From Xanthocytophaga flava (lineage in GTDB: Bacteria > Bacteroidota > Bacteroidia > Cytophagales > 172606-1): a DNA stretch of 64,000 nucleotides. The position numbers and the translations under genes are program-made. The notes beneath the pieces are model-generated. The model was given only the letters and a program-made list of their open reading frames with translations, did no database searches and had not been told where the DNA came from. Location: NCBI RefSeq assembly GCF_030068545.1, contig NZ_JASJOR010000026.1:1-64000 (forward strand), given 5' to 3'. This document shows, in pieces, positions 1 through 7,846 of this stretch; position 1 is the first letter of the stretch; the number at the start of each line of letters is the position of its first letter.

Positions 1-363
1 AGTATTGAAAGAATAGCCTACTCAACATATCTATGTTTCTTTTAGGGCTCTTACAAGGGGTGAATAGTTTACTAACCAAGTATTTTATTCAAAATTGTAC
101 TTTTTCTTAACCTTTACAAGATATGAGGTTCTTTCAGAAGGACAGGGAGAGAATGATAGGAAGGGGACATGATTTTCTAGAATGATAGACTAGAAAGAAA
201 AGGACAAAGAGGACAAGAGAGCTTTAAAAGGGCACAGAACGGAATGTAAATTTCGGAAGCATAGAAGAGGAAGAGTGCCTCTCAGAAGTATAGGGCAGAA
301 AAGCACTTTCAAAAGGTTAGAGAAAGAAAAGGTTCCAGGAGGGGAGAAAAAATCCTCTTAACT
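1..363. repeat. Degenerate ~29-bp tandem repeat tract
   Basis: No gene is supported here. From about 131 onward the DNA carries a decayed tandem repeat whose best conserved part resembles CTTTCAGAAGGACAG. Copies begin near 131, 172, 222, 251, 280 and 306, so the later ones are 26-29 bp apart. The same motif recurs near 16.6, 21.5, 27.6, 28.9 and 32.5 kb. The tract ends just before the stop codon of the HxlR gene on the minus strand. Function unknown. Confidence 0.6.
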
Positions 364-729
364 CTATTTCGTACTGCCAATTATACTTTTACGGTGTTCT
401 AATCCCCATTCCAGCATAACATCCAGTACATGCTGGAAGGCATAGCCCGATTGAGTTAATTCATATTCGACAGTGACAGGAATTGTATCATGAACCGTTC
501 GTATCACCATTCCGTTGGCTTCCAGATCCCGTAATTCTTTGGACAACATCCGGGGAGTGATTTTGGGGATTTCTTTTTGCAGCTCACCATATCGTTTTTT
601 ACCGAACAGCAAGGAAGAGATAATCGCAGCTTTCCATTTCCCGTGGATTACATTTATCGTGTCGTTAACTGCCAGAATATAATTGCTGGAGCATTCCCGG
701 ATGCTCTCCATCTCTGATATCTTCTTCAT
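364..729 (-). CDS. HxlR-family winged-helix transcriptional regulator
   Basis: This 121-residue protein has the HxlR signature: KWKAAIISSLLFGKKRYGEL followed by IPKITPRMLSKELRDLE, the winged-helix recognition region. HxlR proteins are small DNA-binding regulators, often sensing electrophiles or quinones through an N-terminal cysteine. A cysteine is present before the first helix (Cys13, in ECSSNYIL), as in redox-sensing members such as YodB. The gene is divergent from an azoreductase-type flavoenzyme, the same arrangement as the Bacillus yodB/azoR pair, so it probably represses that neighbour and itself. The shared 117-bp gap holds GTATA-type inverted repeats. Family assignment is firm; the inducer is inferred. 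Confidence 0.88.
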   Translation of the reverse strand: MKKISEMESIRECSSNYILAVNDTINVIHGKWKAAIISSLLFGKKRYGELQKEIPKITPRMLSKELRDLEANGMVIRTVHDTIPVTVEYELTQSGYAFQHVLDVMLEWGLEHRKSIIGSTK

Positions 730-750
730 AACTAATTGATTATGTTGAAA

Positions 751-784
751 CTATAGTTTAGTATACCACTATACAAAAGTATAC
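751..784. promoter_or_regulatory. Putative HxlR operator
   Basis: The divergent gap contains GTATA-CCAC-TATAC (761-774) and a further GTATAC (779-784), next to CTATAG at 751. Repeated GTATA half-sites between a winged-helix regulator and its likely target suggest an operator. This is inference from position and symmetry only. Confidence 0.45.
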
Positions 785-811
785 GACTTACTTTTGAGTA
801 GTAAAGGTATA

Positions 812-819
812 TAATTTTG
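812..819 (+). promoter_or_regulatory. Bacteroidota-type -7 box of the azoreductase promoter
   Basis: TAATTTTG matches the Bacteroidota TAnnTTTG element. It lies 27 bp before the ATG at 847, with CTTTTG at 791-796 as a possible -33 element. The GTATAC site immediately upstream would overlap RNA polymerase, consistent with repression by the HxlR protein. Confidence 0.5.
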
Positions 820-846
820 CTTTGTATCCATCTAAACTATTCGGAC

Positions 847-1446
847 ATGGCAAAAGTACTGCACATTATTTCCAGCACCCGCGGTGCTGAATCCTTAACG
901 CTTACGTTAGGAAACGCTATTATTGACAGGATCAAAACAAAAGACCCTGACACAGTGGTTAAAGAAATTGACCTTTCCGCAAATCCCTATCCTCATTTGG
1001 GACCCATTCAGATCAGTTCGTTTTTTACTCCGGAAGAAAGCCGTACACCCGAGCAAGAGCTTGCTGTAAGAAGGTCAGACGAGGCTGTTGCCGAACTTCA
1101 GGATGCAGATATTCTGGTGATTGGGGCACCTATGTACAACTACTCCATCACATCCAGCCTGAAAGCCTATTTTGACCACATTGCAAGAGCACGTCTAACG
1201 TTTCGGTATAGTGAGAGTGGAGTGGAAGGATTACTGAAAAACAAAAAAGCCTATATCGCTTTTGGTTCAGCAGGTGTTTTTGGCAATGAGCAGATGCAGG
1301 CCTACGACTTTGCTGTACCTTATATGAAGCACTTCTTAGGATTTCTAGGCATTACGGACGTAAGTGTGTTTCGTGTGGAAGGAACAGGAATCCCCGGATT
1401 GCAGGAAACTGCGTTAAAAAAGGCCCTTGAAAGCATAGCTGTTTAG
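847..1446 (+). CDS. azoR: FMN-dependent NADH-azoreductase / NAD(P)H-quinone reductase
   Basis: This 199-residue flavodoxin-fold protein starts MAKVLHIISSTRG, has the phosphate-binding segment near its N-terminus, and contains the family motif IGAPMYNYSITSSLKAYFDH around residues 100-120 plus a GSAGVFG stretch. AzoR enzymes use NADH and FMN to reduce azo dyes and quinones by two electrons, protecting cells from electrophiles. An upstream in-frame TTG at 817 would overlap the promoter box, so the ATG at 847 is preferred. Divergent from an HxlR regulator with a candidate sensing cysteine, it probably belongs to a quinone-stress response. The symbol follows the family, not a proven orthology. Confidence 0.85.
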   Translation: MAKVLHIISSTRGAESLTLTLGNAIIDRIKTKDPDTVVKEIDLSANPYPHLGPIQISSFFTPEESRTPEQELAVRRSDEAVAELQDADILVIGAPMYNYSITSSLKAYFDHIARARLTFRYSESGVEGLLKNKKAYIAFGSAGVFGNEQMQAYDFAVPYMKHFLGFLGITDVSVFRVEGTGIPGLQETALKKALESIAV

Positions 1447-1535
1447 CTATTTGACGCTTTCTTTCAAAAACTGGATAGAAAGCATACATGTATGATAATG
1501 AACGTATTATGACTTTACAATTAGTCTGATTGCAG

Positions 1536-1543
1536 TACCTTTG
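1536..1543 (+). promoter_or_regulatory. Intergenic TAnnTTTG promoter box
   Basis: TACCTTTG fits the Bacteroidota -7 consensus and has TTTACA about 20 bp upstream. No open reading frame follows it before a strong terminator at 1631-1664, so it would drive a short noncoding transcript. Confidence 0.4.
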
Positions 1544-1549
1544 TAATGT

Positions 1550-1666
1550 AAGTCAAGCAGACATATCCTCAGACGCAACGTCTGATCATAGATATAAAAA
1601 TAAAATTTAGGTTGTAAGTGGTTTGTTACTAAAATTCCCTGAAGGTTTCCTCCAGGGAATTTTTGT
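1550..1666 (+). ncRNA. Candidate small noncoding RNA
   Basis: A promoter-like box (1536-1543), a compact hairpin CAGACG-CAA-CGTCTG (1570-1584) and an 11-bp terminator stem with a T-run (1631-1664) are consecutive in a 518-bp gap between two plus-strand genes. Together they outline a transcript of about 115 nt. I do not recognise it as 6S, tmRNA or another standard RNA. Alternatively the hairpins could simply be the 3' end of the azoreductase message. Confidence 0.35.
1631..1664 (+). terminator. Rho-independent terminator
   Basis: Perfect 11-bp stem AAAATTCCCTG / CAGGGAATTTT (1631-1641 and 1653-1663), a short loop and a run of T. It ends either the azoreductase transcript or the small RNA proposed upstream. 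The following 300 bp to 1964 hold nothing further that I can support. Confidence 0.75.
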
Positions 1667-1964
1667 TTTATAGATCTGCAAAGCTTTTGCTCATAGAATT
1701 ATATTCATGCTGTATCAAAGCTTATTCGTTGTTTTTAGATAATGATTCGTCGATTACAATTCAGTGCACAGTTTAAGAGCCTATATCTTTGCAAAAAGCT
1801 TCTAAACCATTCTTTGGTAGAAGCTAAAAATTCTTGTGTGAGGTAAGTCCGTTTTAATCCAAATAGTCATCAGCTATATGTAAAAAAGAGATACCTTTAT
1901 GCTCATTTGTGTAGTCTTAAAAAATAATAACCAGATTCTGGCTTTACAGCCTTAGTATAATCCT

Positions 1965-2981
1965 ATGAAACAAATCTTTACAGTTTTTCTTTTAATAAGT
2001 ATTTGCCTTGGATGTAAAAAAGACGATGAAATCAATCCAGTTTACACAGGTTGGATTTATCAAACTTCATTACGTTCTGCAAACAATTATCCAGTACAAT
2101 GTATTATTAAGATCAATGTTGCAGATGGAAGCAGTGACACAGTATATTTTGATACATATGTGAAGGAAACGCCTAACTCTGTTTCTTCCAAGTCCCTAAT
2201 CAGTTCTTCTTTTGATATAGACCGTGCTCAAAAAAGAATAGCACTTCTGACAACAGAAAAACAAGGCTGGCAGGTATCAAGTAATATCTCGATTTATGAT
2301 CTGGCTACAGAAAAGCTTTTGCAGCAGATTCCAATAGAAGATCTACCCGAAGGTCCATGGGATATAAAGTTTTCAACTGACGGCACTCAGGTAGCTGTAT
2401 CCTATGGTTCAAAATTTGACAGGCCAGCAAGGGTATATGTATATAAGCTAACAGAGACTACTCCTTACAGGGTTTTTAATGGATATAATGAATTTGAATG
2501 GCTACCTGATGGCAGAATACTTCTTTACCTGAATAATTATCAGATAGACGGATTAGAGGTGGGTGATCCTGCAACAGGGAATACCAGCAGATTCCTAACC
2601 TTTAATTTATTTAATGGCCGATGGAAGATAGATATAAGTCCAGATGGGCAAAAGATTTTGTTTTCAGACCGGGATATTGACAAAAACTTGTGGATTATGA
2701 ATATAGATGGAACTGGCTTAACGCAAATCACAGACTCTGATTATTCTCTCTATAAGGCGCAATGGTCATCTGATGGAAAGTACATTATGTTTGCAGTTTC
2801 CGGACAATATAAGTTTGTGCATTATCCGATCACAGCTTCACATAATGCCACACTGGCTATTCCTGCAGATGGAAAAATGTATTCAATCAAGAGTTCTAAA
2901 AATGAGGCGATTGAGTTTTATATGTGGTTTGCAGAAAAATCGGAAATCGAAATGAGTGCACCCCAATATTGGATTCGATAA
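1965..2981 (+). CDS. Lipoprotein with TolB/WD40-like beta-propeller repeats
   Basis: This 338-residue protein has a lipoprotein signal ending in CLGC (lipidated Cys17), so it should sit on a membrane facing the periplasm or cell surface. Repeats of the form ISPDGQKILFSDRD, WSSDGKYIMF and FSTDGTQVAVSY, roughly 40-50 residues apart, are the PD40 signature of TolB-type propellers; NLWIMNIDGTGLTQIT is a classic blade. Such proteins bind peptides or glycans; no enzyme motif is visible. The gene stands alone, and its last codons form the left arm of a long terminator hairpin shared with the convergent amidase. The specific role is unknown. Confidence 0.75.
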   Translation: MKQIFTVFLLISICLGCKKDDEINPVYTGWIYQTSLRSANNYPVQCIIKINVADGSSDTVYFDTYVKETPNSVSSKSLISSSFDIDRAQKRIALLTTEKQGWQVSSNISIYDLATEKLLQQIPIEDLPEGPWDIKFSTDGTQVAVSYGSKFDRPARVYVYKLTETTPYRVFNGYNEFEWLPDGRILLYLNNYQIDGLEVGDPATGNTSRFLTFNLFNGRWKIDISPDGQKILFSDRDIDKNLWIMNIDGTGLTQITDSDYSLYKAQWSSDGKYIMFAVSGQYKFVHYPITASHNATLAIPADGKMYSIKSSKNEAIEFYMWFAEKSEIEMSAPQYWIR

Positions 2982-3016
2982 AATGCATATATATCATTTT
3001 ATTGAATCCAATATTG
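2964..3016. terminator. Bidirectional terminator overlapping a stop codon
   Basis: Arms of 22 bp at 2964-2985 and 2995-3016 are complementary apart from one position, with a 9-nt loop. The left arm lies within the last codons and stop of the propeller lipoprotein. It separates that gene from the convergent amidase gene and can serve both. Confidence 0.8.
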
Positions 3017-3053
3017 TACATCTAATCTGGCAGAGAATCACAATCAATACACG

Positions 3054-3575
3054 TTACCGTTTCCAATTCTGTCTGAAATAGCGTTCATAGCCAAACGGAT
3101 CACGCCACTCGATGTTGTGTTCCGGAATGCCTAACTGCCTGAGCCAGGTGGGGACAAAGAAGCTTGGACAGCCTTTGTTGTCAAACTGGTTATGTCCGGC
3201 AATCTTTATATTAGGGGCATAGCCCAGTACCTCGCTGATAATATCCAGCATACACGAAATCTGCTGAGGGGTGCGACTGTCCAGTGGCATTTTATGGGAA
3301 GAGTCCAGACCACCTACATAACACAGATGTCGGGAGATAGCATTAATGCCAGCCACACCATTTGTAATCTCGAAGGTGTCAATGATCTGGTCGTTGTTGT
3401 GTTTGACAAACTGGTGACGGGAGCCATCAAGCAGGATCAGATCCGAGTAGCCGACTTGCTTCCAACCGTTGCCATAGGGTTTGGGTTTGGTGTGCCAGCG
3501 TTTTACATCATCAGCCGAGATCCAGCGTCCGGCAGGAGTGGCGGTGCAGTGTATAATCAGGTATTGAAATTTCAT
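3054..3575 (-). CDS. N-acetylmuramoyl-L-alanine amidase (phage-lysozyme/PGRP type)
   Basis: This 173-residue amidase-2 protein resembles T7 lysozyme. Zinc ligands are visible as His9 (LIIHCTAT), His128 and Cys136 (GHNQFDNKGCPS, with the typical spacing of eight), and Tyr43 (VGYSDL) fits the catalytic tyrosine. It should cleave the bond between muramic acid and the stem peptide of peptidoglycan. There is no signal peptide, so release would need a holin, and a two-helix holin-like gene lies about 0.6 kb upstream on the same strand. Together with the neighbouring coiled-coil genes this suggests an endolysin of a phage remnant or phage-derived particle rather than a housekeeping amidase. Confidence 0.82.
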   Translation of the reverse strand: MKFQYLIIHCTATPAGRWISADDVKRWHTKPKPYGNGWKQVGYSDLILLDGSRHQFVKHNNDQIIDTFEITNGVAGINAISRHLCYVGGLDSSHKMPLDSRTPQQISCMLDIISEVLGYAPNIKIAGHNQFDNKGCPSFFVPTWLRQLGIPEHNIEWRDPFGYERYFRQNWKR

Positions 3576-3659
3576 AGGGGTAGAGATAAATAGAGAATAT
3601 AGGACATTGTAATCTTCCTTAGTTATGTGTTTTTAACAATCTAAAGGATGGGAAACAGA

Positions 3660-3749
3660 TCGTTGGTGAAAACGCACAACGACGGGGAAAACCCGTGATT
3701 CAAACAAGATAAACGGGGAAAGATGTCGTTGGTGAATAACACCAACGAC
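3660..3749. repeat. Tandem hairpin repeat CGTTGGTG / CACCAACG
   Basis: Two adjacent hairpins: a degenerate one at about 3660-3682 and a perfect one, GTCGTTGGTG (3725-3734) with CACCAACGAC (3740-3749). The same tandem pair occurs at 61978-62038 beside rpiB, so it is a dispersed structured repeat. It lies between the amidase and coiled-coil genes. Confidence 0.6.
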
Positions 3750-3807
3750 GGGAAGAATGATAAGCCGGATCATACTATTTTTGATAGACATATGATCCGG
3801 TGTGTGA

Positions 3808-4098
3808 TTAGCCTTCCAGCATGTCGTTTACTGTTTCCGTCAGATCGGCGATTTCTTCCTGCAGTTCGGTGACTTCCATATGCAGGTCCTGGTTTTCGCC
3901 ATCCAGTTCATCGATTTGCTCTCTGAGCATTTCCATCTCCAGTTCTTTGTCACTAAGCAGATGCTGAAGGCGCAAGTTTTCGTTTTCGAGCAGTTTTTTC
4001 TCAAAAGCCAGTTGCTCATTGGTAAGAGTCAGACAGAGGTTTTCAATAATCAGGCTCTCGTCAGAAATTGATAGATCAGAAACAGATGTGATAGTCAT
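3808..4098 (-). CDS. Small coiled-coil protein of the lysis-like cassette
   Basis: This 96-residue acidic protein is almost entirely heptad-like: runs such as KKLLENENLRLQHLLSDKEL and EEIADLTETVNDML predict a long coiled coil. No catalytic motif, signal peptide or membrane helix is seen. It lies between the amidase and the holin-like gene on the same strand and may be a structural or spanin-like accessory of the same cassette. No family is recognised and the function is unknown; a real gene is likely because length, strand and spacing fit its neighbours. Confidence 0.55.
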   Translation of the reverse strand: MTITSVSDLSISDESLIIENLCLTLTNEQLAFEKKLLENENLRLQHLLSDKELEMEMLREQIDELDGENQDLHMEVTELQEEIADLTETVNDMLEG

Positions 4099-4143
4099 AG
4101 GAATAAGGTGTGTATAGAATGTTTAGAGTATTGACGATATGAA

Positions 4144-4329
4144 TTATTTAGGGTCACGCATCGAAAAGAAGCCAACCGTTGAAATAAAGGCCAGCAGTGA
4201 AACGAACGACTGCGTGTCGATGCGATTCACCAGCCAGAGAATGTATCCTGAGAACGTAAACAAACCCAGGGTTGAGGTTTTCCAGTTGTTTAGCACAAAC
4301 TGGATATAATCATATATTGATTTTGCCAT
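4144..4329 (-). CDS. Small two-helix membrane protein, holin-like
   Basis: This 61-residue protein shows two hydrophobic segments, about residues 19-34 (TLGLFTFSGYILWLVN) and 41-55 (SFVSLLAFISTVGFF), separated by a short polar turn, with a charged C-terminus ending RDPK. Size and topology resemble class II holins, which open the inner membrane for an endolysin. An amidase without a signal peptide lies downstream on the same strand, which supports that reading. Holins are too divergent for assignment by sequence alone, so this is inference from topology and context. Confidence 0.5.
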   Translation of the reverse strand: MAKSIYDYIQFVLNNWKTSTLGLFTFSGYILWLVNRIDTQSFVSLLAFISTVGFFSMRDPK

Positions 4330-4360
4330 GTGATGTTGGGGTTATATAATGAATAAGAAC

Positions 4361-4690
4361 TGTAGGGGCGATTGGCAGATCGCCCTGGTAGGCGCAAACT
4401 CGGCATGAAACAATCCGAACCAATGTAGGGGCGAACCCGCGTATTCGCCTGGATCGTCGCAACGAATGTTTGGATTAGTCCGACACCCTGTAGGGGCGAC
4501 TGGTGGTCGCCCTGGTTCCATTCGCGAAAGATTGGGTTTAAAAAAACAAAACCTTCGGATGTATCCATGCCGTGTCTGCGGGAATGTGGGCGACCGCCAG
4601 TCGCCCCTACATGGCTCGGATTGTTACAAACGCGGTCTGTGGGAAACCGGGCGCACACAGGTGCACCTCTACATTGGATCGGATCATACC
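4361..4690. repeat. REP-like cluster (TGTAGGGGCGA units) in direct and inverted orientation
   Basis: TGTAGGGGCGA occurs at 4361, 4424 and 4489, spaced 63 and 65 bp; the first and third copies are followed by a complementary TCGCCC giving a short hairpin. The complementary form TCGCCCCTACA ends near 4612, and a degenerate copy ends near 4666. Such GTAGGGGCGA palindromes are typical REP/BIME elements. Reading frames crossing this tract on both strands are by-products. A related palindrome, GGGTACCCGCAAGGGGTACC, lies near 17050. Confidence 0.75.
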
Positions 4691-4718
4691 AAGCATCTTC
4701 TGCGCCAATCAGAATAAT

Positions 4719-4973
4719 TTACCGACCGTTACATGTATCCTTTACACAAAACACGGGGGCATACGTAAACTGACGAACGTGCTTGATCTTCTCTACATCC
4801 AGTGGTTGTATCTGAGGGGCAACTGCGTGTTTAGCCACAATTGCCTCGATCTGGTTGTAATCAATTACCTCACAGGCATATACTTCCGTTGGGTTCAGGC
4901 AATGTTCGGCAAACACACCCAGAGCCACACCCGTCACAAAACACAAGGCCGATACCAGAATCAGGGTTTTCAT
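4719..4973 (-). CDS. Small exported protein, phage-cassette neighbour
   Basis: This 84-residue protein has an N-terminal hydrophobic segment (LILVSALCFVTGVALGVFA) that acts as a signal peptide or membrane anchor, then a short soluble part with four cysteines. No family is recognised. It lies upstream of the holin-like gene on the same strand, with the REP cluster between them. In a lysis cassette a small anchored protein could act as a spanin, but nothing in the sequence proves this. Confidence 0.45.
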   Translation of the reverse strand: MKTLILVSALCFVTGVALGVFAEHCLNPTEVYACEVIDYNQIEAIVAKHAVAPQIQPLDVEKIKHVRQFTYAPVFCVKDTCNGR

Positions 4974-5062
4974 AAAGAATAAAGCGTATAGTGAAACAAA
5001 TCCGATAAAAAAGAAGCAGTAGACTGTGGTGCTACTGCTTCGTGGGGTACTTACCTACCAGA

Positions 5063-5482
5063 TTAGGTAGCAGGCAGGGTAGCTTTGTGAGTGGTTACCT
5101 CCGACATAGAGCCATCTATGACAAACAACCGTTGTTCGATTTCGTCTAGTTCTGACTCGTACAGGATCACAGCAGTAGTACCAAACTGGGCTTTGCGTTG
5201 CTGCAATGTAAACAACCGATAGTCGGCGCGTACTTTACGGTTTTCCATCTCAGTTTTGGTGGCACTTTCGGGAAGGGCTGCAATGATCGCAATCAGCGAT
5301 TCCACCTCGGCTTCCGCTGCTGCCAGATCGGCATCGATATCTGACGCCCGCTCAGCTGCATTGTCTTTGCTACGCGTCAGGGAGATTTGCCGAAACTCCA
5401 GGTTTTCTTTGATGTCACTTAACTTGGTAAGAACCTTGTCACAGTCGGTTCTTGAGGTCAATAGGGCTATAGATAGTGCCAT
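5063..5482 (-). CDS. Coiled-coil hypothetical protein
   Basis: This 139-residue protein is alanine- and glutamate-rich, with an extended helical, coiled-coil-like pattern over residues 15-85 (ASDIDADLAAAEAEVESLIA) and no signal peptide or enzyme motif. It is the first gene of the minus-strand group running down to the amidase. Small helical proteins of this kind are common near phage tail and lysis genes. Identity unknown. Confidence 0.5.
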   Translation of the reverse strand: MALSIALLTSRTDCDKVLTKLSDIKENLEFRQISLTRSKDNAAERASDIDADLAAAEAEVESLIAIIAALPESATKTEMENRKVRADYRLFTLQQRKAQFGTTAVILYESELDEIEQRLFVIDGSMSEVTTHKATLPAT

Positions 5483-6174
5483 AAATAAATCAGTTTGTGT
5501 AAGGGGTTATAGATAGAGAATGCCGTCATCAGACTCAGATTTTTCCCCGATCCACTCCCAGGGCGTGGCAAGCTTTTCGCGACAAGCTGGGGCTCTGGCT
5601 GATTGACTTTACAAATATCGGCATTCTACATACACGAAACTGACCGTAGTTTTGATCAGCATAACAACGGTCAAAAGGCGCAGTTTGCTTATGATTAGTT
5701 TGTTTTAGTTCAGTGATGTTGTACTTATGGGTGTAGCTTTTGGATAAATAGAATTGAAGATAGTAAGTGTGGGGCAGAGATGGACTTTATAGGAAGGATA
5801 TAATAGATAACGAGTAGTTAGAGTAGGTGTAGTAAATAGATGAGATTCATCTGGATAAAAGCTAAAAAACGCCTTATTAAAAAGGGTATTTTTCCCGTTT
5901 GACTTTTTACAGGTTTTTACAGTAGCCAAAAGGTGATTAATTACTTATTAATGGCTTAATGTATGTTTTCTACGGATTTTGCAGTGCAGCATACTTTATT
6001 TGTAAAAACAAGCAAAAAATACATGTAATAGTCTGTTGTACAGCTTGTAATATTATTTATATTTTTCATTTTGGTAACAATTGATAAAAGCTACTTTTGA
6101 ATATGTATATCAAACATATTATTAAATGGCGGTTTTAGATATGGTATAACTACCCATTAGATAGATAAAGAGCT
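5483..6174. other. Intergenic region upstream of the Vsr operon
   Basis: No convincing gene. A 9-bp inverted repeat AGAATGCCG (5517-5525) / CGGCATTCT (5619-5627) encloses a GC-richer block whose minus strand encodes only a 29-residue open frame. The rest is strongly AT-rich and marks the transition from the phage-like cassette to the restriction-modification operon. Confidence 0.5.
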
Positions 6175-6187
6175 GATACCTGGTATC
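6175..6187. promoter_or_regulatory. Palindrome GATACC-T-GGTATC with a CCTGG centre
   Basis: A perfect 13-bp palindrome 32 bp before the vsr start; a degenerate partner (GATATGGTATA) lies near 6139-6149. Its centre is CCTGG, the CCWGG site of classical Dcm/Vsr systems. If the operon's methyltransferase recognises CCWGG, this could be an autoregulatory site. Specificity is not determinable here, so this is speculative. Confidence 0.4.
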
Positions 6188-6219
6188 TCATTTGTACGTT
6201 TATTATAAAAAACCTTTTT

Positions 6220-6633
6220 ATGACAGACGTACACGATAAAAAAACGAGAAGCTATAACATGAGTCGTATCCGGGGAAAAGATACCAAGCCGGAAATGATC
6301 GTTAGAAAGTTTTTATTTTCTAAGGGATATCGGTATCGGGTGCATGGAAAGAAATTACCAGGAAAGCCAGATATAGTATTGCCAAAGTACAAAACAGTTA
6401 TTTTTATTCACGGTTGTTTCTGGCATGGGCATGAAGGCTGTAAATATTATGTAATTCCTAAAACCCGTACAGAGTGGTGGTTAGATAAAATTAATAGAAA
6501 TAAAGAAAAAGACAAAGAAAGTTTTAATGAGCTAATTCTGGCAGGCTGGAGGGTTTTAACGATATTTGAGTGCGAATTAAAAGTTAAATCACGCGAAATC
6601 ATACTTAATGACCTCATCACTAACCTACATTGA
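6220..6633 (+). CDS. vsr: Very short patch repair endonuclease (Vsr)
   Basis: This 137-residue protein starts MTDVHDKKTRSYNMSRIRGK and keeps the Vsr active site at the same positions as the E. coli enzyme: Asp51 (GKPDIVLP), His64, Phe67, Trp68 and His69 (HGCFWHGH). Vsr nicks 5' of the T in T:G mismatches left by deamination of 5-methylcytosine, so it normally accompanies a C5 methyltransferase. Here it overlaps the methyltransferase gene by 26 bp and is first in the operon. Length and motifs are those of a full enzyme. Confidence is very high. Confidence 0.96.
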   Translation: MTDVHDKKTRSYNMSRIRGKDTKPEMIVRKFLFSKGYRYRVHGKKLPGKPDIVLPKYKTVIFIHGCFWHGHEGCKYYVIPKTRTEWWLDKINRNKEKDKESFNELILAGWRVLTIFECELKVKSREIILNDLITNLH

Positions 6634-7846
6634 TTTATTTGCGGGAGCAGGTGGTCTATCAGAAGGATTTATACAGTCCGATTTCAGACCTATAGCACAT
6701 GTGGAAATAGATAAGGCAGCCTGCCTTACTCTAAAAACAAGATTGGCATTTCACTATTTAAAGCAAAATAAGCAGTCAGAATCTTATATTTCATACTTAA
6801 AGGGCGAAATTAAGAGGAAAGATTTATATGCCTTAATTCCAGATAATACTCTTAGCACTGTAATAAATGCAGCTATTGGAAAAAGTAACCAGTTCATCTT
6901 TGATAAGATCGACGAATTAACACCAACTACACAGATTGATGTTATTATTGGAGGACCGCCATGTCAGGCATATTCTATTGTTGGAAGGGCTCCATTAAAG
7001 CACAAAAAGAATGATGAAAGAACTACTCTATACCTTGAGTATGGTAAGTTTTTGAATAAATACAATCCTAAAATTTTTGTTTTTGAAAATGTACCAGGTA
7101 TTCTTTCATCAGCAGATGGAAAACACTACAAGAATTTACAGAATTATTACAAAAGCCTTGGTTACGAAGTAGAAGCAAAATTATTAAATGCCATAGATTT
7201 TGGTGTTATTCAAAACAGAAAACGAGTTATTATAATTGGCTGGAAAAAGGAACTGCAACTTTCTTATCCTGATTTTATATGTGAACAACAAAGATATACC
7301 AGGGATGATATATTTTCTGATTTACCTGAAATTGCTCCTGGTGAAAATAACAGATTTCACCAATATGCTGCTATTCCAAATGAATATCTTCTTTCAAAAG
7401 AACTTAGAAATGGGATAGATATTGTTACTCAGCATATTACGAGGCCACACAACTTGAGAGATTTGAAGATTTATGAACTTGCAATAGAGAAACTTGCAGA
7501 GGGTGAAAGATTAAAACATAACCAAATTCCTCAAGAGGATCGAACGCAGAAAAATACAACTGATTTTCTTGATAGATTTAAAGTAGTAGGAAATGAACCT
7601 CATACTATGATTGCACATATTGCTAAAGACGGACATCATTTCATTCATCCTGACAAAAAACAACTTAGGTCTATTTCTGTGAGGGAAGCAGCAAGGATTC
7701 AGTCATTCCCAGATAATTATTATTTTGAAGGAGTAAAAGAAGATCAATATAGAACTGCAGCGTTCCGGCAGATAGGGAATGCCGTACCTCCATTAATGGC
7801 AATTAGAATTGCTGAAAAAATTAAAGAAATGCTCAATGGCAAATGA
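6608..7846 (+). CDS. DNA (cytosine-5-)-methyltransferase
   Basis: This 412-residue enzyme carries the ordered C5-MTase motifs: I DLFAGAGGLSEGF (9-21), IV GGPPCQAYS with catalytic Cys119, VI FENVPG, VIII QNRKRVIIIG, IX SVREAARIQSFPDNYYF and X RQIGNAVPP. It transfers methyl from SAM to cytosine C5. The target-recognition region between VIII and IX cannot be read for specificity; pairing with Vsr suggests a CCWGG-like site. The start overlaps vsr by 26 bp and the end overlaps the next gene by 11 bp, indicating coupled translation. It is the modification arm of the operon and would protect DNA from the HNH nuclease(s) nearby. Confidence 0.95.
   Translation: MTSSLTYIDLFAGAGGLSEGFIQSDFRPIAHVEIDKAACLTLKTRLAFHYLKQNKQSESYISYLKGEIKRKDLYALIPDNTLSTVINAAIGKSNQFIFDKIDELTPTTQIDVIIGGPPCQAYSIVGRAPLKHKKNDERTTLYLEYGKFLNKYNPKIFVFENVPGILSSADGKHYKNLQNYYKSLGYEVEAKLLNAIDFGVIQNRKRVIIIGWKKELQLSYPDFICEQQRYTRDDIFSDLPEIAPGENNRFHQYAAIPNEYLLSKELRNGIDIVTQHITRPHNLRDLKIYELAIEKLAEGERLKHNQIPQEDRTQKNTTDFLDRFKVVGNEPHTMIAHIAKDGHHFIHPDKKQLRSISVREAARIQSFPDNYYFEGVKEDQYRTAAFRQIGNAVPPLMAIRIAEKIKEMLNGK

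Noticed and set aside
3192..3593. 133-codon plus-strand frame
   Set aside because: Antisense to the amidase, which has complete zinc and catalytic residues.
4290..4658. Open frames in both strands across the REP cluster
   Set aside because: Their sequence is translated TGTAGGGGCGA repeat; no protein-like composition.
5705..5929. 74-codon minus-strand frame
   Set aside because: AT-rich, no start context, low-complexity composition and no recognised motif; probably noncoding.
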